From contig SIAZ01000226.1 of the NCBI GenBank assembly GCA_009695405.1, positions 1 to 5,820 of the forward strand: DNA of 5,820 bases, in the 5' to 3' direction. Shown here in pieces: positions 1-5,705 of the stretch. The first letter of the stretch is position 1; each line of letters opens with the position of its first letter. The notes beneath the pieces are model-generated. The model was not told the origin of the DNA. It searched no databases and saw only the letters and a program-made list of their open reading frames with translations. The translations under genes were made by a program, and so were the position numbers. The DNA comes from Pedosphaera sp. (lineage in GTDB: Bacteria > Verrucomicrobiota > Verrucomicrobiia > Limisphaerales > UBA9464).

Positions 1-54
1 AACCATACCGTTGCCGAACTCCTGCCTTGGAACTGGAAACCGGCGAAAGCCTAA
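1..54 (+). CDS. IS66-family transposase, C-terminal 17 residues (partial)
   Basis: The window opens inside a reading frame giving NHTVAELLPWNWKPAKA followed by TAA. The AELLPWNWKPA tail is the characteristic end of IS66-type DDE transposases (IS66 C-terminal domain), which normally finish with a 'eLLPhnWkp' signature. The catalytic part lies outside the window, so activity cannot be judged. The position about 90 bases inside a CGCTTAC terminus, with the frame pointing towards that terminus, agrees with IS66 organisation, where the large transposase gene lies near the right end. The recognition rests on a short peptide, but the motif and the terminus support each other. Confidence 0.75.
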   Translation, partial: NHTVAELLPWNWKPAKA

Positions 55-144
55 TCCGGTCGGTCGACCTTTCTTCCCCGCCTTCGATCGCGGAATATCC
101 TACTTTCGGCAACTAGGGAACCATGAGGTTGGGCGTACGCTTAC
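1..144 (+). mobile_element. Right end of an IS66-family insertion sequence
   Basis: The transposase stop at 52-54 is followed by about 90 non-coding bases ending in GGTTGGGCGTACGCTTAC at 127-144. IS66-family terminal inverted repeats typically begin GTAAGCG, so a right end reads CGCTTAC, as here. The element would therefore end at base 144, and the next eight bases (CCTCAAGT, 145-152) are the candidate target duplication, since IS66 elements usually duplicate 8 bp. The left end is outside the window, so neither the inverted-repeat partner nor the duplication can be confirmed from this sequence. Confidence 0.65.
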
Positions 145-145
145 C

Positions 146-284
146 CTCAAGTAGCAGGTGCTCATCATCGACGGTTGGGCGGTGCAGGCCCATGACTACG
201 TCCGCACCACCTGGGATCTGGACTGGTCTCACAGCTCTCGAAAATGTTTCGGCGATGGCGAGGAACTGGGCAATTCAATGCTGA
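146..284 (+). pseudogene. Nucleotidyltransferase (AbiEii/MNT-like) remnant
   Basis: Reading from 146 gives LK, a TAG at 152-154, then LIIDGWAVQAHDY and RTTWDLD up to about 226. This matches the start of the nucleotidyltransferase fold in AbiEii-type and minimal nucleotidyltransferases, where the family pattern is roughly 'LIIGGyAv..HGy.RtT.DLD'. Two family positions are altered: GG has become DG and HG has become HD, and the pattern is preceded by a stop. After DLDW the useful frame appears to shift by one base to give TALENVSAMARNWA (about 231-272), resembling the helix after the DLD strand, and this ends at TGA 282-284. Stop, frameshift and missing C-terminal domain make it a relic. In intact relatives these enzymes are often toxins or antitoxins. 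It abuts the IS66 end, so the insertion may have disrupted it. Confidence 0.45.
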
Positions 285-464
285 CTTCTCGGTTGGCTGA
301 CTTTTTATAAAACTCGACTAGCATCTCGAACTGCCTTTTGACGCGAAAGCGAGTGGGCCTGAGCCTCTCATGAATTCGACTCGTTATCTGGAGTTCGTGA
401 CGTTTAATCAATTCGTGCTTCGTGAAAATGGGGCGCTTGAGGCTCTGCTTCTGAATCCGCGGGC
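285..464. other. Gene-free spacer with TTCGTG repeats
   Basis: No reading frame here resembles a known protein. A 60-codon TTG-initiated frame on the minus strand (229-411) has no recognisable motif or credible ribosome-binding site and overlaps the nucleotidyltransferase relic, so it is not called. The word TTCGTG occurs at 394-399, 412-417 and 419-424. Such TTCGTG/CACGAA-rich tracts are, from memory, a frequent kind of intergenic repeat in some Verrucomicrobiota. It lies directly downstream of the Gre-family gene, but no classical hairpin-plus-T-run terminator is visible. Confidence 0.4.
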
Positions 465-944
465 TTAGGCTACGCAGAGGATTTTGTGGACACTTCGACG
501 ATCACCGATTTCTAACTTGGGTGATTCTCCCTGCCGATGTCCCATGAGCTGGCGTCCGAGAGGGGATTGTGGGGTAATGACCATAATTTTCAGGTCATCG
601 ACAACGATTTCCGTACCGCCGGCTCGTGCGGCGACAAAGTAACGGGATATTTCGCCTCGAGTTTCGATTTCGACATAGGCACCGAGGTCGATGGGCGCTC
701 CGAGCCTAAAGTTTTTTGGTTCCATCGCGGCGATTTGGTGGATGGACGCCTCAATTTCGGCGGCTTGCTTCGATTGACCACGAGCGAGGTAAGAAGCTTC
801 GAGACCACGAGTATCATACTTGTTCTCCGCCTTGCTTTGTTCGTGGGTTGCCTCGGCGCGGGCGATCGTGGCGGCCTTAAAATACAAGGCGAGGTCGGCG
901 GTCAGTTTTTCGACCACTTTTTGAATGAGAGCCTGTTTGTTCAC
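465..944 (-). CDS. GreA/GreB-family transcription elongation factor
   Basis: This 159-residue protein has the two-part Gre layout. Residues 1 to about 75 are helical, charged and Ala/Glu-rich, predicted to form the antiparallel coiled coil that enters the RNA polymerase secondary channel. Residues about 80-159 form the FKBP-like C-terminal domain, with MVITPQSPLGRQLMGHRQGE at 121-140, the family's hallmark 'SPLGraLlGk..Gd' segment. The tip region ENKYDTRGLEASYLARGQ (40-57) is characteristic of a diverged Gre subfamily with AENKYDTRG in place of the GDLSENAEY tip of GreA. E40, D44 and E49 are candidate acidic residues for stimulating transcript cleavage, an inference. The start is GTG at 942-944, with an in-frame TAA six codons upstream (960-962) ruling out a longer form. 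No strong Shine-Dalgarno is visible. It is divergent from the NYN gene. The subfamily role may differ from canonical GreA, so no symbol is given. Confidence 0.88.
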   Translation of the reverse strand: MNKQALIQKVVEKLTADLALYFKAATIARAEATHEQSKAENKYDTRGLEASYLARGQSKQAAEIEASIHQIAAMEPKNFRLGAPIDLGAYVEIETRGEISRYFVAARAGGTEIVVDDLKIMVITPQSPLGRQLMGHRQGESPKLEIGDRRSVHKILCVA

Positions 945-1033
945 GGTTTCGGTTTGGGATTAAACGGTGAAAGAGACTCTGGCGAAACCTGTAAAGCGAT
1001 TTGAATCCAGTTTTCGTTCTGGGAGTTGGGCCA

Positions 1034-1909
1034 ATGATGGGTAGTTTCCTCCTTGCAATGAGTACACGTGATCCCGAATCGACAATGGCTGTCTTTTTGG
1101 ACTTGGAGAATATCGCACTCGGGGCTAGGGATGCCCACTTTCCGAGGTTCGACATTCAAAAAGTCCTCGAACGACTCCTTCTCAAGGGTCATATCGTGGT
1201 TAAAAAGGCCTATTGCGATTTCGACCGTTACAAAGAGTTCAAGCGCGATCTGCACGAGGCGGCTTTCGAATTGATCGAAATTCCGCATCTTCGACAGTCG
1301 GGGAAGAATTCCGCTGATATCCGAATGGTCGTCGATGCTTTGGATCTCTGTTACACCAAAGGGCATGTGGATACGTTTGTGATTTTGAGCGGCGACTCTG
1401 ATTTTTCACCTTTAGTGAGCAAACTTCGGGAGAATGCCAAGACAGTGATTGGACTTGGGGTGAAGAATTCAACCTCGGATCTTTTCATCAATAACTGTGA
1501 TACCTTCATCTACTATGATGATTTGGTACGGATGGCGCCGGCACGAACACGTATGAGGCCCCCAGCCCAGCCCTCGCCTACGGCTCGGCCTCAATCTTCG
1601 GGTTCTTCCTCTGCCTCTAATTCCTCTTCGAACTCGGCGTCGGCAGACCCAAAAACTGTATCCATGGATAAGACGCTAAATCTGGTGGTGGAGACTTTGG
1701 AGGATATGGCTGATGAAAGGGACGAAGACCAGTTAATCTGGGGTTCGATGATCAAGCAGGCTATTCAGCGGAGAAATCCGGGGTTTAGTGAACGAACTCA
1801 CGGTTTCAGATCGTTCAATGATCTGCTGAAGGAAGCTGAAAAACGTGGACTATTGGACTTGGAAGCGGATGCCAAGTCGGGCGGTTATATTGTTCGCCCA
1901 GCGGATTAA
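1034..1909 (+). CDS. NYN (LabA-like PIN) domain protein with C-terminal OST-HTH/LOTUS domain
   Basis: This 291-residue protein is probably a cytoplasmic metal-dependent RNase. Residues about 18-165 form the NYN/PIN-like domain: FLDLEN (21-26, D23), NSADIRMVVDALD (92-104, D95) and SGDSDFSPL (119-127, D121 and D123) give the acidic active-site set. Residues about 168-206 are a low-complexity Pro/Ser/Ala/Asn linker. Residues about 212-288 (from MDKTLNLVVETLEDM, through WGSMIKQAIQRRNPGF, to GGYIVRP) fit the OST-HTH/LOTUS winged-helix fold, thought to bind RNA. The NYN plus OST-HTH combination is widespread in bacteria, but substrates are mostly unknown. The ATG at 1034 is chosen because GGGAG at 1021-1025 lies eight bases upstream. 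ATG 1058, nearer the domain edge, is a serious alternative, and a TTG at 1001 is less likely. It converges on the porin gene. Confidence 0.87.
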   Translation: MMGSFLLAMSTRDPESTMAVFLDLENIALGARDAHFPRFDIQKVLERLLLKGHIVVKKAYCDFDRYKEFKRDLHEAAFELIEIPHLRQSGKNSADIRMVVDALDLCYTKGHVDTFVILSGDSDFSPLVSKLRENAKTVIGLGVKNSTSDLFINNCDTFIYYDDLVRMAPARTRMRPPAQPSPTARPQSSGSSSASNSSSNSASADPKTVSMDKTLNLVVETLEDMADERDEDQLIWGSMIKQAIQRRNPGFSERTHGFRSFNDLLKEAEKRGLLDLEADAKSGGYIVRPAD

Positions 1910-1953
1910 ATTCCAAGTGATGCTCTTAGACTGTAATCTCTCCTGCGAACTTC

Positions 1954-2017
1954 CTTTGGCCCAAGGGCACTCTGAAATTAAAGTGAAGTGGCTCAGCTTT
2001 TTAAGCTCGGGCCAAAG
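1954..2017. repeat. Long-range 9-bp inverted repeat enclosing a 5-bp hairpin, in a convergent intergenic gap
   Basis: CTTTGGCCC at 1954-1962 is perfectly complementary to GGGCCAAAG at 2009-2017. Just inside the right arm, AGCTT (1995-1999) and AAGCT (2003-2007) form a second hairpin with a TTT loop. The structure lies between the 3' ends of the convergent NYN and porin genes (gap 1910-2132), where a two-way terminator would be expected. There is no T tract after the arms and the main loop is 46 bases, so it is not a classical intrinsic terminator. Nothing else in the gap looks like a gene. Confidence 0.4.
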
Positions 2018-2132
2018 ATAAACTGATGAGGGCTGAGGTTAGCTGATCTGAGTTCGATCGTCAGTGGCTTTGCAGGGGAGAATTGAGACGAAGACCTCCA
2101 ACTTAGGCTAAACAGGGGTACCGTGAATGGAG

Positions 2133-3446
2133 CTAAAATTTGAGGGTTATTTGAGCCGCGACTAAGTTTTCAACTTGTTGAAGAAAGCTGTCTTGGTGAC
2201 TGTAGCTGTATTGAAGTTTAGTCTGCAGATGCTGAGTAAAACGCCAACCGGCAGCGACATCGACCTTCCAAAGATCTCGGTCCCACGGTTCTTGCTGACC
2301 TTTGCCGTTAGCGACATCACCGAAATACTGTTGGTTCCAGCGTAGTACACCAAAGAATTGAGGGCTGAACGCATACTTGGCCTCGACAAAATAGGCGAGT
2401 GTATTGGCATCACCCACCGATGGAATCTCGAACTGGGAAATAAAAACTTCTGACCAAATCTGCAAGTGGCGCCAAGCAAAGCTAGCGTCGACTGCAACAG
2501 TCGATTGAAGAAAGTCACCGACATCTGTGCCTCTAGGCAGTGTGCTCTGGGCTATCGGTTGCAGGTAGGCCCCTTGACTCAGGGAAGTGCCAAAGTTCCA
2601 AGAGGCAGACGGTCGAATCCCAAGTCGGCCGCTGACAGTGGGATTGCTCCAACCATGGTTGCTGGCATCCCAAACACTCGATCGAGAGGAAAGCGAGGCG
2701 TTCTTCACTTCAAAGGCATAGTCAAACTGATCGATTCGTCCAAACGTACTGAGACCACTGGCATAACTTGGACCCCAAACTAACGGACCCCACAGCGTTT
2801 TACGGTCTGCTAGATCTCGTCGACTGAGCATTCCAGCGATGGAGGGTGGCGCCGATTTATCGCTCACGGCGATCACATTTTCGTAGGGCACCGGAGCCGT
2901 AATAAATGGATTTTCCCAGCTAAGATGTCGATCAACCCATCGCCCGACTACGGTGGCAAACTTGCCCGCTTGCAGATTGTACCTGCCTTCTTCCCTTGGG
3001 GTCCAACGGATCAGATATTCGTCCAAGCGCATATCGCCTGTGCTCCGTTTAAGTCCAGGATCAAAGCCTCGGTCAGCTCGGCTCTGCACAAATGCGTGCA
3101 ACTGGGGTCCCAAATTCGCATCTAAAAAGAGCGAAAACCGAGGATTAAAAAAGAAAGAGTCGGTGGGATAAATTAAACCCGGCGGCAATCCATCCAAACT
3201 GTACCCTTCCAGATCGAAGCGACCACTCAGATCTAGGCGAAATGTTCCGTCTGCTGATTGCACAAAGAGGGAATCATCCAGTCGATCGAGAACTTCTTGC
3301 GCTGCCAATGGGGTTCAGCTCGTACTTAATCCGATAGCCCAACCGAGACACCAGGTTCCACCAGCAATAATGGATCTCCATGGGCTGTAGTGTGGCAGGC
3401 GCACGGACTGGGTTGGACCGTCTATACTTTTTTTATTGGGCATCAT
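2133..3446 (-). CDS. Outer-membrane beta-barrel (porin-like) protein with in-frame TGA in its signal peptide
   Basis: The mature part is about 390 residues, rich in aromatic and alternating polar/hydrophobic residues, with the terminal strand NLVAAQITLKF ending in Phe, the usual outer-membrane assembly signal. Segments such as FLDANLGPQLHAFVQSRADR, DEYLIRWTPREEGRYNLQAG and NPFITAPVPYENV suggest a porin, perhaps phosphate-selective porin O/P-like. Substrate unknown. The uninterrupted frame could begin only at TTG 3306-3308, which would lack a signal peptide. Reading further upstream in the same frame gives IIAGGTWCLGWAIGLSTS, then a TGA at 3315-3317, then TPLAAQ, a clear hydrophobic core with an LAA/Q-type cleavage site. 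The natural start is ATG at 3444-3446 (or 3441-3443), five bases after the cyclase stop with GGAAG about ten bases upstream, making the TGA codon 44. The lesion is a nonsense mutation or sequencing error. Last gene of the cupredoxin-cyclase-porin operon. Confidence 0.75.
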
Positions 3447-3451
3447 AAAGT

Positions 3452-4660
3452 TTAAACTTCCGATCGTTTACCAGCGAGGCGATACGCTTGAATGATCTCT
3501 GAAAATCCTTTGAGTCGTAGTGGTAAGAGTGGAGTGCATTCAGACAGTACTCCCAATCGCTCTCGGGTTATTTCATCAATCACACACTCCATCGGCTTGG
3601 CAGCCCCACACAGGCGCGATGCCAGATTCACTCGTTCTCCGAGTACGGTATAATTGAGTCGATCATTCGATCCCATGCATCCGACCACGACGGTTCCTGT
3701 GGCCACTCCAATCCCAACGTCGATGGGATGCACAGAACTCAGGTTCAGTTGGCGACGTTCTTCAACCATTCTCAAAGCACATCGGGCGGCGTTAGAAGCG
3801 TCATTTCCATACGATTTTGGAGCTCCAAAAATCGCCATAATTAGATCACCGACAAACTTATCAACGACCCCGTTGCATTCATAAACGACCGCCGTCAATG
3901 CGCTCATATGTTGGTTTAATAGAGCAATAACTTCCACGGGTGGCATCCCTTGGGTCAAGGCTGTGAATCCACGAATGTCACAGAATAAAACGCTGACCTC
4001 TCTTAGTTCGCCGCCTAAGACTACATCCCCTTTCATTAGGGCCTCAGCCACCTCACGGTCCGCTACTTGGGATAGAACCGATTGGTACCGCTTGCTCAGA
4101 GCAAGCCCGTCGGCCATCTCATGAAATGAAGCCGCTAACTCGCCCACTTCATCCATCGATCGTATGGGCACTTTATAGTGAAAATTGCCTCTGCGGATTT
4201 CGTTAGTTCCGAGGACAATTTGCTGAATAGGAACAGTTAATCCGTGGGACAAAAGCCAAATGGGCACCAGTGCTCCAGCCATAGCAATCAAACCCAAGCC
4301 ACCGATCTTCATTCGTAAATCTTTCTGCTCTACTAAGAGTCCTTGCATCGAGAACAAGCAAACTTGATAGGCCAACGGAAAAGAGTTTCCTGCAGGGATT
4401 GCCGTATAAAAAAGACGGTGAGGAACTCCGTTGATGTCCACAGTTCGATGGTTCGATTCCTCTCCCTTGCTCGACAGTTCGTAAGTGACTTTTTGCGCCA
4501 CCGCTTCCAAAGCGGATTTAGGTATCACTGGCGAATAAAAATTTTTATCGAGCCAAATACCACTGAGAACACCGTTTGAGTCAACCGCCCCTTCACTTAC
4601 CGCACCTCCGCTGGGCAATCCTACAATGTGTGCCCCCCACTGCCGCTTCATTCGGATCAT
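3452..4660 (-). CDS. Class III adenylate cyclase, HAMP and catalytic part (3' fragment of a frameshifted gene)
   Basis: This fragment makes cAMP from ATP if translated. Counting from the ATG at 4658-4660, real homology starts at about residue 10 (AHIVGLPSGGA), continuing the periplasmic sensor domain of the upstream fragment. A membrane helix follows at about 117-138, a HAMP relay at 139-191 (PIQQIVLGTNEIRRGNF, then DEVGELAASFHEM), and the cyclase domain at 215-398. Catalytic residues are complete: metal-binding D228 (LFCDIRGFT) and D272 (FVGD), purine-specifying K268 and T338 (NYTVLGERVN), and transition-state N345 and R349. The Lys/Thr pair is the adenylate cyclase, not guanylate, type. The end RLKGFSEIIQAYRL is typical. 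The apparent start lies out of frame inside the upstream fragment and is not a natural start. Fixing one G in a G6 run joins both into a protein of about 587 residues. The stop is five bases before the porin ATG. Confidence 0.88.
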   Translation of the reverse strand: MIRMKRQWGAHIVGLPSGGAVSEGAVDSNGVLSGIWLDKNFYSPVIPKSALEAVAQKVTYELSSKGEESNHRTVDINGVPHRLFYTAIPAGNSFPLAYQVCLFSMQGLLVEQKDLRMKIGGLGLIAMAGALVPIWLLSHGLTVPIQQIVLGTNEIRRGNFHYKVPIRSMDEVGELAASFHEMADGLALSKRYQSVLSQVADREVAEALMKGDVVLGGELREVSVLFCDIRGFTALTQGMPPVEVIALLNQHMSALTAVVYECNGVVDKFVGDLIMAIFGAPKSYGNDASNAARCALRMVEERRQLNLSSVHPIDVGIGVATGTVVVGCMGSNDRLNYTVLGERVNLASRLCGAAKPMECVIDEITRERLGVLSECTPLLPLRLKGFSEIIQAYRLAGKRSEV

Positions 4661-5216
4661 TCACAACGGGGGTGATGTTATATTTGCGAAGTATATTGGA
4701 TCCATCGCTTGAATCCGCCAAATAACCGGATTCTGAACGACCTCTCTTCTCCTCGCCCTTCTTTGCTAATAGAGCCTGAAGCCCTTGAGGCCGAAGTTGA
4801 GTTTGAGGATCCTTGCCCGAACTCCCAAACCGAGGATCTGCTGTCGGAATGAGGTGACCCTCAGCGTCCAAAAAGCGGATCAAAGGCACGTTCAGCCCTG
4901 ACTCAGAACTCGATTCAAGCAAAGAACGAGATTCGGTGAAGATGTTGTCATAGATAAGTTTGGGATCGCCCTCACCCAACGCGCTAATAATCCGAGGTGA
5001 TCGAGTTATCTTGCCAATTTGAATTGCAGTTGCAGTAGTTTGAATGCGCTGACGCTCTAAGAATGAAGCCGCTTGTATTTTAAATTGTCCTTCAAAAAGA
5101 CGTTGGTAAACTCCCGCAACTCGTTGCTGAACCAGCAAAATTGTGGCTCCGGTAACGCTGCCAACGACCAATGTCATCGACAGCATCAATCGGGTTCGAA
5201 AACGCAGGGCCATCAT
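4593..5216 (-). CDS. Adenylate cyclase, N-terminal membrane sensor part (5' fragment of the same frameshifted gene)
   Basis: The 207-residue frame begins MMALRFRTRLMLSMTLVVGS: a positively charged start and a transmembrane helix at about 9-30. It is followed by a periplasmic domain (about 31-194) with a helical segment (LFEGQFKIQAASFLERQRIQ) and a PAS/CACHE-like part (LIRFLDAEGHLI, later SNILRKYNITPVVNDP). This is the usual extracytoplasmic sensor of HAMP-linked cyclases, and its ligand is unknown. Homology runs to V193-G194; the last 13 residues (GTHCRIAQRRCGK) are out-of-frame nonsense. Removing one base from the run of six C's at 4633-4638 (G's on the coding strand) continues smoothly into AHIVGLPSGG of the 3' fragment. 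The start ATG at 5214-5216 or 5211-5213 is bounded by an in-frame TAA six codons upstream. No strong Shine-Dalgarno is visible. It lies 23 bases after the restored cupredoxin stop. Confidence 0.83.
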   Translation of the reverse strand: MMALRFRTRLMLSMTLVVGSVTGATILLVQQRVAGVYQRLFEGQFKIQAASFLERQRIQTTATAIQIGKITRSPRIISALGEGDPKLIYDNIFTESRSLLESSSESGLNVPLIRFLDAEGHLIPTADPRFGSSGKDPQTQLRPQGLQALLAKKGEEKRGRSESGYLADSSDGSNILRKYNITPVVNDPNEAAVGGTHCRIAQRRCGK

Positions 5217-5239
5217 GGCACTGGCTGAAGATTACCCAC

Positions 5240-5592
5240 CTACAATGTCTCTCCATCCCGAAGGTTGACCGATTTTTCTAAGGAGGTTTTTCGTCAATCC
5301 AAACCTTCAATTTGAACTGGCCCGCAGGTAAATCGCTTAACTTAAAAGAACCATCGGGTCGGGTCACAACGAAGTGTGGGGTCGTTAAAACTAAAATTGC
5401 ACCGCGCATGTGTTCATGAATGTCGCAGAATAACCGAACGACGCCGATTTTATCAAAGACCATCCCTGCCGATGCTTCATCCTTACGATAACGGCCCAGA
5501 TCAAAGCGACGCACTTTAGAATAGGAAAAGACGTTATGGTAGTCGTCATCCTCATTCGGAAATTCCACTCGGGTACCTGAGGTGGACCCCAA
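5240..5592 (-). CDS. Cupredoxin-like copper protein ('methylamine utilization protein' type), truncated and frameshifted
   Basis: Counting from a TTG at 5592, the protein reads GTRVEFPNEDDDYHNVFSYS (6-25), FDLGRY (30-35), VVRLFCDIHEHMRGAILVL (51-69) and then a small beta-sandwich extension, FVVTRPDGSFKLSDLPAGQF. H19, C56, H59 and M62 fit type I copper ligands. This architecture is commonly annotated 'methylamine utilization protein', though the real role is usually unknown, and no methylamine genes are nearby. As written the frame stops at 5278 after DEKPP. Adding one base to the A run (T5 at 5287-5291 on the plus strand) restores DEKTSLEKSVNLRDGETL, ending at TAG 5240-5242, a credible family C-terminus. 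The 5' end is also damaged: no signal peptide or good start exists and an in-frame TAA lies just upstream (about 5605-5607), possibly because a mobile-element end begins at 5578. First gene of the operon with the cyclase and porin. Confidence 0.75.
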
Positions 5593-5615
5593 AAACTGGA
5601 CCAGCGGTTAAGTTT
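5578..5615. mobile_element. Possible IS3-family terminal repeat (solo end)
   Basis: From 5578 the plus strand reads TGAGGTGGACCCCAAAAACT then GGACCAGCGGTTAAG. This resembles the termini of many IS3-group elements, which start with TG and often contain a GACCCCAAAAA-like core and TGGAC followed by TTAAG. The cupredoxin homology loses its signal peptide and start at this point, which fits an insertion boundary. No IS3 orfA or orfB follows, because the integrase gene begins 128 bases later, so at most a solo end or remnant is present. The match is from memory of the family and could be fortuitous. Confidence 0.4.
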
Positions 5616-5681
5616 ATACCTCGTTAATGTGCCTTTTAATTGGGTTTTATTACCAGTAAATCTCGCTGGATATCCTCAAAT

Positions 5682-5704
5682 GTTAGCACTAAAGTTAGCA
5701 CTAA
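5682..5704. repeat. Tandem 11-bp repeat GTTAGCACTAA before the integrase start
   Basis: GTTAGCACTAA occurs at 5682-5692 and again at 5694-5704, a 12-base period, with the second copy ending one base before the integrase ATG. Each copy is itself a near-palindrome (GTTAG-CA-CTAA[C]), the second with perfect five-base arms. The arrangement resembles a pair of protein-binding sites and might be an operator for integrase autoregulation or recombinase arm sites. Function is inferred only from position. Confidence 0.5.
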
Positions 5705-5705
5705 C

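Noticed and set aside
229..411. 60-residue minus-strand frame downstream of the Gre-family gene
   Set aside because: It needs a TTG start, has no recognisable motif or ribosome-binding site, and overlaps the nucleotidyltransferase relic and a TTCGTG repeat tract.
537..1004. 155-residue plus-strand frame
   Set aside because: It lies antisense to the well-supported Gre-family gene and its peptide has no family resemblance.
2023..2068. CTGATGAG, the core word of a hammerhead ribozyme
   Set aside because: The required GAAA core and a supporting stem II/III arrangement are not found after it.
2466..2783. Plus-strand frames inside the porin and cyclase genes
   Set aside because: They are antisense shadows with no domain content.
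3306..3308. TTG as the natural start of the porin
   Set aside because: It would remove the export signal, and the codons upstream in the same frame encode an evident signal peptide interrupted by only one TGA.
3315..3317. TGA read as selenocysteine or tryptophan
   Set aside because: A signal peptide is an implausible place for selenocysteine, no SECIS-like hairpin was evident, and Trp is TGG throughout the neighbouring genes with no other in-frame TGA to suggest a changed code.
4633..4638. Programmed ribosomal frameshift in the cyclase
   Set aside because: Joining the frames needs a +1 shift on a G run without a recognisable stimulatory signal, and sister genes carry similar single lesions, so an indel is simpler. 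Transcriptional slippage is not excluded.
5680..5705. Short leader peptide beginning MLALKLALT before the integrase
   Set aside because: It arises from the DNA repeat, has no ribosome-binding site, and runs out of frame through the integrase gene.
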